Below, piece after piece: positions 38,901-52,114 of a stretch of DNA of 64,000 nt. The notes beneath the pieces are model-generated. The model saw only the letters and a program-made list of their open reading frames with translations. It did no database searches and was not told the origin of the DNA. The DNA is taken from positions 620,465 through 684,464 of the forward strand of contig CAJJDN010000021.1 of NCBI GenBank assembly GCA_905182985.1. Direction: 5' to 3'. This DNA is from Paramecium sonneborni. Lineage: Eukaryota; Ciliophora; Oligohymenophorea; Peniculida; Parameciidae. Each line of letters starts with the position of its first letter. The first letter of the stretch is position 1. The position numbers were made by a program, and so were the translations under genes.

Positions 38901-39963
38901 CTCATACTATTACAATTATATTTAAAGATCTCTCAATTTATTCTAAAGTTAACTATTTCCTTATTCCAACTCTAAAATCAACTATTAATTCTTATTTGCT
39001 TCATCCTCCAATAATTACCTTTTTCTTGTTACTTACAACTCATTTGATGCTAATTATTATTTTAATAATTAAATTTCATGAAGTAAAGCCTCTCTTTCAT
39101 CCATCCACTTTTATTAATCTCTCTATAATTGGTCTTTTATTTACAAACTTATAGTATTTCTTTAATCCGCAATCATTCTATCATGATCCAATCTAGCATC
39201 ATCCAATTACTTTTAATATTACTTTTACAACATAAGCAATTATTAATTCAATTAAGCTATCTGATCTTTCAATAATTAATTCTCAGAACTTGCCCCTTAA
39301 GTAGCTCTTGTAATCTACACCTAATAACTTTCTTCCTTTGACATTAAGTCTCTTATCTACATCTCTAACTAACGAATTCTAGCTATATTTGCTTAATTTT
39401 CTTATTAATAACGATTTGATTCATCTTAGATATATCTAGATTTATCGTTTAATTATTTCAATCTATAAATCTCTTATTACAGACTTCTTAGATCATTGTT
39501 TAGAGAATCAATTGTGGATTTCATTCTTTAATTATCTTACAATAGAGTTTGTTCCTATGATAAACCTCTCTATTTTATATCATTCAAAGCTTGAAGTAAC
39601 TATTCATTATCTCTCTTTTATTTGTCTAAATCAAAATTTAATCTATCTATTATTTGTTTTTATCTCTATATTTCCTCTTCATATTCCTTAATTTATTAAT
39701 TCATTTAATCCAATGTCTTTTTCATTTACTAATTATCTCTTAGCAATTATTAAAATTCAGGTACTACTATATATCTTAAATACTACCTTTAGAATTCGCA
39801 TAAGATTAAAGCTTTGCGATTTCGGCTTTCAATATTTCATTCTCTCTTTCAGTTTAATTACAATCATGGACAGAAGGTTATTGCTGCTCTTTTTTATTCT
39901 TGCAATATGTACATGGACATGCAAATTAACTTAAGTAAATTATGATTATGTTTACTGCTACAT
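35973..39963 (-). CDS. Very long coiled-coil protein
   Basis: About 1312 residues after introns 39930-39955 and 39739-39764 (both ending AAG), giving an exact frame. The N-terminus MQHQFACPCTYCKNKKEQQ carries CxCxxC, a possible metal site. The remainder is almost continuous heptad coiled coil rich in Gln, Glu, Lys, Leu and Asn (for example DLDKQKRDNEQLLQALNDIK), ending ESLRTQLALVQGDRRTVYQI. The unit VDVDALMYEIFELKKQ occurs twice about 100 residues apart near the C-terminus (36368-36415 and 36667-36713). Length and composition suit a basal-body, ciliary-rootlet or Golgin-type structural protein; the precise role is unknown. Confidence 0.85.
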
Positions 39964-40810
39964 CGTAATTGTTAAAATAATTTGTAAATAAATTATATTT
40001 ATTTAGAATCGAATTTAAAAATTAGTTAAACGATATTCAATTCTAAGATAATTTATTAGAAATTAAATCTTATATCCAACACATTTAATCATATAACAAG
40101 AGTCTTCAAACAATTTAAAATTAGGATTTAAAATAACTTTTCCTAAAGATATTTTTATCTGTTAAATTAGAAGACCAAAAGAAAAAATAAAAAATATTAA
40201 ATTTCATACTTTTATATGTTTTCAATATATTTACCTTAATTAAATATTAATCTATTAAAATTATAAACATACAGAGAGTAGAGTTCATTATTATTAATGA
40301 AGACTTTCAAATTAAAATTAAATAACTTTGAATTTTAACACTTTTGCACTTTAGATAATCATCTCTACAAAAAATATTCTAAAAATTATCACTCGAGTTT
40401 TTTTCTAAACTTCTATATTTCTTATTTTTTGCATTCGAAAATTAAATCTGAATCTATATAATAAACTCATTATAAAATATATTACTAAATTAGGGGAAGT
40501 CATTCTCTCTTCTAATACCTTTTATTATTTTAAAAAATGAATATTATTTATCTTTAAATCATTTTATATTATTTTTATTTCTATGTTAAACAACAATTAC
40601 TAAAGCAAAATATCCTTATAACCAAAACCATATGATTTTAGCATCTTTGATGATTTTGTGTAAAAAGCAAGAAAAATTTGTAGAACATCATAAAAATCAG
40701 TTTCCAAATATAAGGAGAGCTCTCTTAGCATCTCAAAACAACTTAAAACTGAAATAAATTTTGATAGCGTAGGAACAACAAGAAAATCTGTATAAAATCC
40801 ATAATTTAAA
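39964..40810. other. Divergent intergenic region
   Basis: 847 bp of AT-rich DNA between the coiled-coil start and the next plus-strand gene. No gene or repeat recognised. Confidence 0.45.
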
Positions 40811-41149
40811 ATGGATAATTATTTGGATTAGCAAATACCTATATCTCCATTTCGATTTTAATTACCTTTACAATCAGAAAAAACTTAACATTTTTTGTTT
40901 GAAAAAAAAAGAATACCAGCTTGTCTAACTTCAAGGAAACTTAAATCAAATTTGGATGGCTAAATTCATAAATCTCTCTAACTTTCCCAATTAAGAGCTA
41001 CTTAATAATAAAAATTAGAAACTCCAAATTCTAATTAATAACAATAGACAAAATTTTTAATAACAAAGTATTTCCTATCTAAACCTTTGGTTTGCATAAA
41101 ATCCAAATAAAAGAAAAAAGAAAAACCTCTATAAGTAGAACTATTGTGA
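40811..41149 (+). CDS. Small uncharacterised basic protein
   Basis: 112 residues, uninterrupted from ATG to TGA. Sequence is Gln/Lys/Ser/Leu-rich and disordered in style, starting MDNYLDQQIPISPFRFQLP and ending in a Lys-rich segment. No motif recognised. Codon use (many TAA/TAG Gln) fits the neighbouring genes. Confidence 0.5.
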
Positions 41150-42120
41150 AATTTATTTTGTTTATATAATTCAACCAAAAGTAATATACTTTATTTTCTA
41201 ATAATAACTACAAATCGTACTTAATTTATATCTTAATTTAAAAAAATCATTCATATTATTAGAAATACCTTTTCTCTGAAACTAAATATTTACACTTTTC
41301 TTTCTGCATTTTTTATAAAAATTTATATTATACTAGATAATTTACTTATTTAAAAAACAAATTGGTAATATAAGTGAACAGTTTTATAATAAGAATAAAT
41401 TTATAAAGATTTACTATTATGTTAAAAGTATTCGAATTATTTTTTTTAAAACTATCATTTGAATAAGATAATCGAGAAAATTAATAAAAGCATAAATCTT
41501 CCGATTATCTGGTACAAATTAGAATTTTCTATTTCAGAAAAGGGTTTCATACGAGATTCTTTTGCATTTACAAAAACATCTTAGATTTAAGTCATTTTTT
41601 GTTTAATAAATTGTAAACTTTAATTTTATTTTCTGATTGTGCTTACATGTTAGCTTATAAATAAATATCTGTTTTAAAAATCAATCATAAAATTATTGAT
41701 TATAATTAAATCAGATCTAATAAGAATGGATTTATAATATTGCTAGCTAAACAATTTTTTCCCTATTATATTAATCTAAATTCATGTTAGGTTTATCAAG
41801 GTACATTTTTAAGTGTATATTAAATAGAAATAGATGAAAAAATGCGCTTTACAATTATCCAAAAAGGTAAATGATTAAAAGCATTTAAAAATTAATTAGA
41901 AAGTATTTTGTTAATAAATTTTGATCTGTTTAATCTTTCATTTTGATTTGATTAATTGTCTATATAATTGAATAATTTAATAATAAGGATAGTTGAATTA
42001 AAATTTTAATAAGCATCATGTTAAGAATAAAAGGTTTAGAAAATAAATGGATGACAATATAATCAATAAAAATATTTAATAACATTAGGAAAATATTTTT
42101 CAGTTATTAATTTGAAATCA
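41150..42120 (+). other. Intergenic region
   Basis: 971 bp without a supportable frame on either strand; AT-rich and not obviously repetitive. Confidence 0.45.
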
Positions 42121-43468
42121 ATGTATTCGAAATAAAAGAATCAAAAGGGAAAACCTGAATGGGTTTCATCATTTGTAGATTAGGATCGTTACAAGTTATC
42201 ATAAGCTGAATTGATGCAAAAGAAAATTAGTTTAATGTCAAAACATCGTATGGAAGCAAGAGATTAATGGTAATAAGTATAGGAGAAATTGAAAAATAAT
42301 GTTATGGATGATGATACATAAAAAGTTATGATTTATTGTTATAATAGATCTATCTTACAGCTTTGCATTCTAAGGGTTTAGATAATTCAACTTCAAAGAG
42401 AAGAAATTTAACATAAATGATTGAATGGGAAAAATCTGAAAGAGCCCATTCATAAAGTCAATTTAAACCAGATATTCTTGAATAAGCTAAAATGTTATTA
42501 ATTGAAAGTGAAAGAGATAAATAAAATTAAGATCCAAACTTTCTTAATAAAATAAAGTAAGATTTAGAAGAAACGAAATCATTTGTGACAAAAGTAAAAT
42601 TATTTTTAGTTATTATTAGGCTAAAAGGTTAAAGAAACCAGAAAAAATATTAAAAGCGCAAAAAGAAAAGTCCGTTGATAAAATTAAATAGGAAATAAAA
42701 ATATCAACAAGTAAATAAAACTAAATAGAAGATAAATGTTAAAGTTAATAAGAAAATTATGGATTTAATGGGATGAAAAATTTAGATAATGTTATTTCAT
42801 TTTTAGAAAATACCTTACATTCTTAGGAAGTTTAGATTTCATAATTGAAAGATGAGAATCCTTTTCGAAATGCAGCTTTGACTGATACAAAGACAGTTTA
42901 TTCAGAAATACCCAATTTATCTGAAAATAATACATAAAACAAATTTTATCCAAAAGAGGAATACTGTTTTATATAATAAAATCTTGAGAATTTAAATTAA
43001 GACAGAAAATTATAAATTCAGAATTATCAAAATAAAGAAAATGATTTTATAAATTCTCGAGCTCAAAAGGAGGATTTTAATAATTTAAATTAATTAGAGG
43101 TACCTAAAAACGATATACCAAAATATGAATAATTCAAGAAAGACATAATGAAAATAGAAGAGCAATAACCAAATCAATAAATTTAACAAAGACTAAATTT
43201 TGATAAGGTTTGCTTTACAACAAAAAATGAATTATCGTTTGATGATAATATAGATTAATTAAGACAATTGTTAGAATAAACAAAATAAGAACTAAATTAA
43301 ATGAATTTATAAGATTCAAGTATAATGGAAGGTAATGATAGTTAAAGAGATATTAATATTAAATAAAATAAAATCGAACCATTATAGTAAAAACATGTAA
43401 ATTACTAAAAGATTCATAGAAAGTATAAAAATTGTGATACTTTTGATATAAATGATCATTTAATGTGA
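42121..43468 (+). CDS. Uncharacterised coiled-coil/disordered protein
   Basis: 432 residues after introns 42325-42347 and 42594-42619. The N-terminal 150 residues are conserved-looking and helical (KPEWVSSFVDQDRYKLSQ, QAELMQKKISLMSKHRMEA, TQMIEWEKSERAHSQSQ), with Trp residues and charged helices; the remainder is Asn/Gln/Lys/Glu-rich and poorly ordered. The N-terminal style recalls centriolar or ciliary coiled-coil proteins, but no family is identified. It starts a run of three same-strand genes (SF-assemblin and the metal transporter follow after 85 and 43 bp). Confidence 0.65.
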
Positions 43469-43553
43469 TAAAATTAATGTATAATTTATAATAGTTTATT
43501 TAATAAATAAAATTTATTTTGATTAAAGAGAAATAAAAATTAATAATAATTTA

Positions 43554-44402
43554 ATGTCAGAGAATATCTAAAATAGAGTTTCATCGATTTTTGAAAAGCT
43601 TAACAACATCTCTACTAGTGTTTAGGATGAGTAAGTTTAAAATAATACATATTAGAAAGAATAATCGTTTTCATACTATAAGTTAATTGATTATGGCTTT
43701 TGAGGCATAATTATAACATCAATCTGATTTGAAGGAAGAGAAATTTGCTTATATTGCATAAAAAGTTAGACAAATAACAGAATTCTTAGAATAAGAATAA
43801 GAAGAGTAAAAATAAAATAGATAAATTGTAGTCGTGAGAGATAAGAGAGTGAAACTTATAAATTAATAACTGATTTAGAGAGACATGCAAGAAGATTAAT
43901 AGAATAGAATTCAAAAGATAGAGTAGAATAAGAGAAAAAGATAGTATATTAAATAGGACATTAAATTGAAAGTTTATAATAAGAAGTAGTAAAAGAAGGA
44001 TTAGTAATAATTAAATTAATTTATAGGCTTAATCAACATCTCATGAATATATAGATTCTTACATAAATGAAGATTTACCAAAAATAGCTGACGAATTATA
44101 GAATGAGATTACAGAGAGAAAAGATGTTGAAGAGAAGATATATCATTAATTTGTAGAATAATTAAATGATTTAAGAGAGTTATTTGATAGGTTAAATATA
44201 AATGTAAATATTTAGAGAGAAGAAAGAGAGAGAAGCAAAAGAAGAAGAAATAGTGGAGAGTTTGAGAGAAATATCAGGAAGAATTTAAGAATAATTAAGA
44301 AAAACTAGAGGAGAAAGAGAAAAAACAGAAGAAACATTAGTATAATTGGTTGAGAAAGTGATTGAAAAATTGAAGAGAGAAATGTTAGAAATGAACTTAT
44401 GA
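43554..44402 (+). CDS. SF-assemblin (striated fibre protein)
   Basis: Filament-forming protein of striated microtubule-associated fibres and rootlets at basal bodies. 249 residues, near the family length. A short Ser/Asn head (MSENIQNRVSSIFEKLNNIS) is followed by a continuous segmented coiled coil: RQESETYKLITDLERHARRL, then EYIDSYINEDLPKIADELQN, LRELFDREKKEREAKEEEI and ETLVQLVEKVIEKLKREML, which are SF-assemblin-like in order. Four introns (43631-43655, 43806-43831, 44004-44026, 44191-44215; all TAG) restore one exact frame. Paramecium has a large SF-assemblin family building the kinetodesmal fibres, which fits. Confidence 0.88.
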
Positions 44403-44445
44403 TATTCATAGATATAAATAATTATAATTAATTTTAAGATAGTAA

Positions 44446-45312
44446 ATGAATTAAGCATAAATAGCTTTTGAAAAAAAAGATGCAGATTTATCAAAGAAAG
44501 TACATAAAATTGAAGAATAACAAAGTTTAAATGATGGACATGATGAAAAACATTAAATGGGTGGAGAGCATATAAAAAGTGCAGTATATGGAGGTTTAGA
44601 TGGAATGGTGACCACATTTTCAGTTGTAGCAGGAGTTGCAGGAGTATATCCTTAATAATATATAATATAGGCTGGATTATCGACAGGAGTTGTATTAGGA
44701 ATGGGAATAGCTAATTTAATTGGTGACGGAATATCAATGGCTTTAGGAGATTATATATCAACAAGGAGTGAAGCGGAATTTACAATAAATGAAAGAAATA
44801 GAGAATAATGGGAAGTTGAAAATAATCCTGAAGGTGAAAAAAAAGAAATGGTTGAAATTTATAAAGTAAATCCTTAATAATATTCTTAAGTCCAAAGGAA
44901 TAGATCATGATGAAGCAATTATTATTGCTGATACTCTAGCAAAAAATAAAAAAGTATGGGTTGATGTAATGATGGTTGAAGAACTTGGATTAATGAGTGT
45001 AGATGAACATCCTATTAAAGATGCTGTTGTAACCTTTTTTTCATTTGGATTATTTGGATTAATGCCATGTAACAATATTTTATTTTTTCAGTATTACCAT
45101 TTATTGTTGGTAGTATTGCTGGATTATCAGATAACTTGTTTCAAACTTCTATAGCATTAACTGGGTTTTTCTTATTTATTTTAGGTGTTTCTAAATCTAT
45201 GTTTTCGTATTAATAATGGTATTGGGCTGGATTAGAAACTCTTATTATTGGAAGTGCAGCAGCAAGCGCAAGTTATATAATTGGCTTAGCTTTTGAAGAT
45301 GTTTAAGTTTGA
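44446..45312 (+). CDS. VIT1/CCC1-family iron/manganese transporter
   Basis: Membrane transporter that moves Fe2+ or Mn2+ into vacuoles or related compartments. 263 residues after introns 44644-44670, 44866-44890 (AAG) and 45069-45091 (CAG). Family motifs: AVYGGLDGMVTTFSVVAGVA (helix 1), STGVVLGMGIANLIGDGISM and ALGDYISTRSEAEF (helix 2), the acidic cytoplasmic metal-binding helices (EEQ/E-rich, EEAI-like, VMMVEELGLM), then three more hydrophobic helices ending GSAAASASYIIGLAFED. A His/Asp-rich N-terminal tail (DGHDEKHQMGGEH) may bind metal. Spacing of 43 bp from the SF-assemblin stop. Confidence 0.93.
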
Positions 45313-45547
45313 TATTTGTAAATTATATATCGTAATCATATTTAAATTAAAATCATTCAATCCTTTTTCATTGCATAATAGTTTATTCAAATTAAAATTA
45401 TTGTTTTTAATATCATACTTAATTAAATTAATAAGCAATTTTAATAAAATCAATAATTATATCATTTCTACTTTATTTCATAATAATTAAAGTTTATAAT
45501 TAATCGACTTTAATCTTAGTTCCAAAGTTTCACTCTACAACAATGAG
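45313..45547. other. Convergent intergenic region
   Basis: Short AT-rich spacer 3' of the transporter; the duplicated block begins inside it at 45462. Confidence 0.4.
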
Positions 45548-46621
45548 TCAAATGGTATTAAATGCACTGATCTCTTTAACACTCTAAAAAGCTTCTCTAA
45601 GTATGGACGATAAATTATTTGCATCAGTAATAACACTAATATAATATACACAATAAAGCTTATCGATAAAACCTAGCCTTACTAAATCTATTACTTTTAT
45701 CACTTAAATGCAAATATCTGCTTTTGAACTAGCACTTTTACTAAATTGATTGGAAAGCGAAAAAAATACTCTTGTAACTATTTATGATCCTTCTTATTCA
45801 TACAAACTAGCCTCTACTCTTTTAGTGAAATTGTTAATTCCTTATTAAGTTTATATTGAATGTTATATGTAATTCAAACTAGAAATCATTCCTGAATTTA
45901 AAGATCCCTCAAAGGATTTATTACAATATTTAGTAGTCAAATTTTAAAATTTCTAATTTAAATTAATAATTACTTCATCTATAAATTTGCATAAATTCTC
46001 TTGGCTTACTCTACTATAGAGCTTATCAAATTCCTCATCAATTATTTATGAATTTTCATAAAAGGAATTTATGTTTTTTAAATAATTATCTATTGATTAT
46101 TCTGCCTTCAAAACAAGAGAATATAATTATTATTAATTATCTTCTGTTAAAAAAGTGAAATTAGACCATCTAAAAAAGATTTCTCTATATAAATATAGGC
46201 TACCAGGTCTTAATTTATAATCTTACAACTTTTTATAAAAAAGCAAATTATTTTCATATTATTGCAAATATTATTATGTATTACTCAAAATTAGAATGAA
46301 GTAAAAAGAAAGAATTAAACACAATAAAAAGAGCATAGAATAATTTATTAATTTAGATTAATTTTTTGTCTTAATCTTAACTTTTATATATTTTTGTCCT
46401 AATTTTCTTTGATAATTTTCAATTTATTTGCAATATCGATCTAATGGGTCATACTCAAGTAAAACATATCGATCTAATTTATATTAACTGATATAATTGC
46501 AAAATTTATCAATTTCTTTTTAAACAATATCGAATGTTAGAGAATTAATTAATTCATATAAAGAGTCCAATTACCCAAAAAAATATATTTAATAACATTA
46601 AATGATTATATAAAATAGTAT
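45462..46621. repeat. Direct repeat copy 1 (1160 bp) left of an N gap
   Basis: Identical, as far as read, to 46623-47782 at a constant offset of 1161 bp, with a single N (46622) between them. Exact identity of 1160 bp flanking an N is what an unmerged contig overlap looks like. A true recent tandem duplication cannot be excluded. Confidence 0.95.
45548..46621 (-). pseudogene. 5'-truncated copy of TmcB-like gene 3' end (probable assembly duplicate)
   Basis: Encodes the same last ~358 residues as the intact gene, ending in EISAFNTI and TGA at 45548-45550, but is cut at the N and has no start. It should be ignored as a gene if the duplication is an artefact. Confidence 0.85.
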
Positions 46622-46622
46622 N
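46622..46622. other. Single N, assembly join
   Basis: The only ambiguous base seen; it sits exactly between the two 1160-bp copies. Confidence 0.95.
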
Positions 46623-47782
46623 TCATTTCTACTTTATTTCATAATAATTAAAGTTTATAATTAATCGACTTTAATCTTAGTTCCAAAGTTTCACTCTACA
46701 ACAATGAGTCAAATGGTATTAAATGCACTGATCTCTTTAACACTCTAAAAAGCTTCTCTAAGTATGGACGATAAATTATTTGCATCAGTAATAACACTAA
46801 TATAATATACACAATAAAGCTTATCGATAAAACCTAGCCTTACTAAATCTATTACTTTTATCACTTAAATGCAAATATCTGCTTTTGAACTAGCACTTTT
46901 ACTAAATTGATTGGAAAGCGAAAAAAATACTCTTGTAACTATTTATGATCCTTCTTATTCATACAAACTAGCCTCTACTCTTTTAGTGAAATTGTTAATT
47001 CCTTATTAAGTTTATATTGAATGTTATATGTAATTCAAACTAGAAATCATTCCTGAATTTAAAGATCCCTCAAAGGATTTATTACAATATTTAGTAGTCA
47101 AATTTTAAAATTTCTAATTTAAATTAATAATTACTTCATCTATAAATTTGCATAAATTCTCTTGGCTTACTCTACTATAGAGCTTATCAAATTCCTCATC
47201 AATTATTTATGAATTTTCATAAAAGGAATTTATGTTTTTTAAATAATTATCTATTGATTATTCTGCCTTCAAAACAAGAGAATATAATTATTATTAATTA
47301 TCTTCTGTTAAAAAAGTGAAATTAGACCATCTAAAAAAGATTTCTCTATATAAATATAGGCTACCAGGTCTTAATTTATAATCTTACAACTTTTTATAAA
47401 AAAGCAAATTATTTTCATATTATTGCAAATATTATTATGTATTACTCAAAATTAGAATGAAGTAAAAAGAAAGAATTAAACACAATAAAAAGAGCATAGA
47501 ATAATTTATTAATTTAGATTAATTTTTTGTCTTAATCTTAACTTTTATATATTTTTGTCCTAATTTTCTTTGATAATTTTCAATTTATTTGCAATATCGA
47601 TCTAATGGGTCATACTCAAGTAAAACATATCGATCTAATTTATATTAACTGATATAATTGCAAAATTTATCAATTTCTTTTTAAACAATATCGAATGTTA
47701 GAGAATTAATTAATTCATATAAAGAGTCCAATTACCCAAAAAAATATATTTAATAACATTAAATGATTATATAAAATAGTAT
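46623..47782. repeat. Direct repeat copy 2 (1160 bp) right of the N
   Basis: Matches 45462-46621. This copy is continuous with the unique N-terminal part of the TmcB-like gene, so it is the copy that completes the gene. Confidence 0.95.
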
Positions 47783-50461
47783 AAGGGATGAAAATCCAAT
47801 AAAAATAATTATTTACCATTTTTGATTAATATTTTTTTTATTTTCAATTGAATAAAAAGCTATATCGTTTGATAGTAATTCACATTGAGAATGAAGCATA
47901 AAATAATTAGCAAATAATGAAATTTAAAATGGTTTACCTGAAGTACTCTAACGATAATAAAAAGTCATCATTTATGCATATTAATATTATAATATGATAA
48001 ATAAAGCATCCCTAAAAGTAACATCCATAGGATAGATTGATTTTTCATCATTCTACATAAAATACATAGTCACATTGACATCATTCAAAAATTCCTATAA
48101 ATATTGATTGTTCAACTAATCATAAAAGCTATCTCTTAACTCAGTAAATCCTAATTCAATATTTTCATAATAAGGATTCGTTAATTCAGTCACTTTTTAT
48201 TAAGTTAAGAATCCTTCTCTTTGCATTTATTAATAAGCAGTTATGGTTACTCTCATTGAAAAGAAAAGATCATGAGGAGCCATTATTGCTGCATAAAAGG
48301 ATACCATTTCAAGTTGTGACCTCACTTAATTTATGTCTGATGATAAAGAGACATAAAATATTATGACAAACATAATAAAAATGGAATGCCAAGTTAGCAT
48401 TAAAATCACAAATTTCTATAAATATTTTGGGGTTTTGACAGAAACAATAGACTAAATTAAAGAATACATTTTTTCTATTTATACATTATCTAGATTTGAT
48501 TCATTATGAATGTTGTTCATAGAGTTCTTCTTATTACTGTTTATATTATTGTCATTTAAAGATAAAAACTCAGCCTAATTATTTTCAAAACTAGTTTAGT
48601 TATCAAGAAATTATTATTTTCCATTTTCTTTATTTTTATTTTCTAAACTTTTTGAGCTTGAGTAATTAGTTTTTTGATTAATAATCTGAATTGTTTATGC
48701 TTCTACTATTTTAACAACATTTATTATATAATAATTGTAAATTCCAATTTCTCGTTTAATAATTATTAAATCACATAAACAGTCAACATAATTTAAAAAT
48801 ATTTATGAGTTTTCTGAGTATAGAGACCTTTAAGTTTAGAATTTATCTTACATTTTGGGTAAAATTAAATCGCATTAATTTACTTTAAAATATTTTTCTT
48901 TATTCGCTCTAACAAGTTGATCAAATTTTGGAAATATTTTATTAATATTAAATACTTTGAAGCTTTCATCTTAACTACTTAGATATTTGATTTCTAATTC
49001 TGTCCATCCAATTAAAATTAATAAATTTTAAGTAAACATACATTTTTGACTAGCATCATCTATTAAAATATATGCTCGATCATATAATGCATCTTATAAA
49101 AAAACAGCAAAAGTGATATTTTAATTTAGAAATTTATTTGTTATTGAAAAACACATATTAATTGGTGTTAATAGGGTATTGGTATTTCGAATGAAACTAA
49201 GGTCAAACTATTAGTAATATTTAGACTCTCCTGTTTCAAAAAATTTTCTTACATTAAAACAGTGATGCTGAACTAAATATATAGGCAACAAATCATTAAA
49301 GTAATGATTTTAAGTTGCTTTTGGAGAGTTTCCGAAACTATGAAAAAATTTATTAGAGTATGATTAAATCATAAATGTTTCCATATCATCTTTTGTTTCT
49401 AATATTAAATAATGCACTCTTTAAGAATTGATATTAAAATTCTTTATTTATTTAAATTAAAGTATTTTTGTTTCAAAAAATTCTGAATTTTTAAAAAAGT
49501 TAATTGCTCTTCTATATTCTCCTAAGACTTCTCCCAAATAAAAACAAATAACTCTGTGTAAATGAAAACAAGGATGTTATGCATAGGCTACCTTTAATTA
49601 TTTATCTAAAGTATAAAATTAATAACATAATTTATGTACTTTTGTGTGAAAATGACGAATAGTTTATTTAATCTATGATGTTGAAACTAATTATTAGTAA
49701 ATATCTAATTTTGCTTCAATAAGTTTTAATAGACTTTATTCTTGAATATTAATTTACAGATCTTTTTCGATAATTTCTTCAGTAAAACTTGAAATGTAAT
49801 GTTGCTATATAGCCTCTCTTGATGTTCCTAATTATGAATTTATATTGGCTTTCATACATTCAAACATAAATTCTAATTTTATTCTATCTATAATACGGTA
49901 TTTCCCAAATTATTCTTAATTTAATAAAACTTACATCAATTAAGAGTCTTGTATATATTTTTCAAAATTATTCAACAGATCTTAGGCATCTTAAGATTAT
50001 GTTTTTTTTTTTTAAGCAATCAATTCCAGATGACTTTTTTAATAGTTATCATCTTGAATTTAAGAAAAAGATTAAAGTTTATAATTTTCCTAATTTTCTT
50101 GATAGTCTTTTAAAAAGCAAAGAATTTTAACAGATTTCATAATCATTCCAAAATCGTATAAAATAAATGCATAACTTAAAAGGCCATAATTAAATGATTA
50201 CTTTTAATTAAGGGAAATTTAGGCTAAAAATTACTTCAACTTTTTCTATAAAAATTGATTATAAATTTATTTAGTGATACCACCAGTTAAAGTGGGAAAA
50301 ATAATGTTTGAATGAGAACAAAATGGGCAATTTACATCATTACAATCATATCTATGATAAGATGCAATTAGCGATTTAATAATGAGTTCTAAACTATTGT
50401 TTCTAATATCATTATTAATTATTTTAATTAGCCAATATTTTAATTACCAATAAGTTTGCAT
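46709..50461 (-). CDS. TmcB/TmcC-like PAS-containing multi-pass membrane protein
   Basis: 1250 residues in one intron-free frame. The N-terminal half has a zinc-like cluster (YDCNDVNCPFCSH), helical repeats and a helix-rich middle. A PAS-like domain of the ciliate TmcB/TmcC group follows: HYFNDLLPIYLVQHHCF, NVRKFFETGESKYYQQFDLS, NTLLTPINMCFSITNKF, ILIDDASQKCMFTQNLLILI. The C-terminal half has several membrane segments, including KFVILMLTWHSIFIMFVIIF, QIIIFIGFSSLILFYIII and LFLLCLILSFYFILILS, flanking extracellular-type loops. Members are large ciliate membrane proteins of unknown signalling function. An A12 tract (50002-50013 on plus) lies in the coding sequence but the frame holds across it. 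The 3' third overlaps the duplicated block. Confidence 0.8.
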
Positions 50462-52114
50462 TTTTTTTTTAAATAATATTTTTAAAGTATATTTATTGAA
50501 ATAGTCACAGTAATTCCCTATTATTTAAAAGATTAACATTTAATTTAGAAGAAAAGGTACCAAAAAAGATCTAAAAGATATATTTGTTGAAGCAAAGGCC
50601 GTTAAATGAAATGAAATATTGATAGATATTGCTAAAGCAATTGATTTCTGTTGATGATTTAAAGAATAGACCAAATTATAGAATTAATCAATAAGCAATG
50701 TTATTTGCGAAAATATAGCAACACATGATTATATTAAAAAATAGTATTCTAAATTCTCAAAGAAAACCATAAAAATCTAAACTATTATGAAAATTTGATA
50801 AAGCACTCTTAAATTCGTAATTCGTGTTATTTCTATGTCCCTTTGTTAATGGGTTATTGATGAATCATAAAAAGATAACATAAATGATGATTCTAAAAAC
50901 AATAATATTATTGTGAAGATATTCAAAATTATATGAAATGAGGCTAAACTATCATATTTTTATTGTTAAAATTATATCTTAAAGCTTGCAATGCAAAGCA
51001 AAGTATAATTTATAAGTAAAAATGTGCTTATTAATTTTAAGTACAAAGTAAAAAATAATCCCAATACCTTTAAAAATAATTTTTTAGAAATTAATTTAAC
51101 AAATCTTTCTTAGTTTTTTGAAGTTAAATAGCAATATAATAAAATTACTCCAATTAATTTATGTAGTATAAATAAAATAAGAGGGGTCAGGTACAATAAT
51201 TAGCTAAAATAATGTACTTTTAGTACCTTTAAAATATTAAATCAGGTCGAAAGCTAAATAGTAAAATAGAATGTATTGAATTTTTCTTTAGAGAATCGAA
51301 GCTTGAATATTCCAAAGTAATAAATGTTGGATATAAAGTAGTAACAAATAAAATAAAAGAGGAAAAGTCTTTTGGAACTTATAAGTTGAATTTTAATATG
51401 TATAAAAGTGTTAAATATTGCTTAAAGAGCTACAATTTTTCTTTTCTATTTGCTGAAATGCTCAACTCTTTTTGAAAATTAAAATCCATATTAATATTAA
51501 TAATAATAATTTATCACACGGTTGTAGATTGAAGCTTTAATAATTAGATTTAATTAAAATCAAATTTTATACAATTATATAAATATAATACTTTTATATT
51601 CATCAACAATCAATATGCAATAATAAGAAATAAAGAATAATAATAGAAATTTCAGATGCACTAAACCTCTACTTATTTTAAATATTATTCATCCCTAATC
51701 ATTCTATATTAAGATTTTAGGAATTTTTTTTTGATATTTCAACTTAAATTTTTATTGAATTATTCTTAAATACTTGATTTCACTATAAGTATCTATTCAA
51801 CTTATACGCACGATAACATTATTAAATTTGAATTTCTAATCATATGGCAATAAGATTCTTTTATATTAATCTGTTAAGCTATATATTTATTAGAAATGAC
51901 TTCTTTTAGATATATGAATGATAATGATTTAATATCATTAGAAGCTGAAAACATAAGATCGAAGTGTTTTCCTTGCTATTTTTTATTTACCTCGATTAAA
52001 TTGATTACTCCAATATATATCATTTCTGGAACATCTTTTGATTTTAAAATTGAATTCTTTTTATTGAAAATAAGATCATTAATGAACTGTATAAGTTAAA
52101 TAAATAAATCAATT
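50462..52114. other. Divergent intergenic region
   Basis: 1.65 kb between divergent genes, with no supportable gene. It contains one copy of a short dispersed repeat (50885-50976). Plus-strand codons from 51896 are open and in frame with the following giant gene, so transcription or an alternative start may begin there. Confidence 0.5.
50885..50976 (+). repeat. Dispersed repeat, copy A
   Basis: About 90 bp resembling 61087-61175 on the same strand: both contain the core ATGATTCTAAAAACAATAAT, then TATTATTG, and later TTTTATTGTTAAAA. Similarity is partial outside those cores, with small indels. Confidence 0.7.

Noticed and set aside
44285..44617. Minus-strand frame rich in His/Leu/Phe
   Set aside because: Antisense to SF-assemblin and the transporter N-terminus.
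45548..46621. Real tandem paralogue of the TmcB-like gene
   Set aside because: Exact identity and the adjoining N favour an assembly overlap.
50002..50013. Suspected frameshift at an A12 tract in the TmcB-like gene
   Set aside because: Codon positions on both sides are in the same frame as the ATG and the stop; no slip is present.
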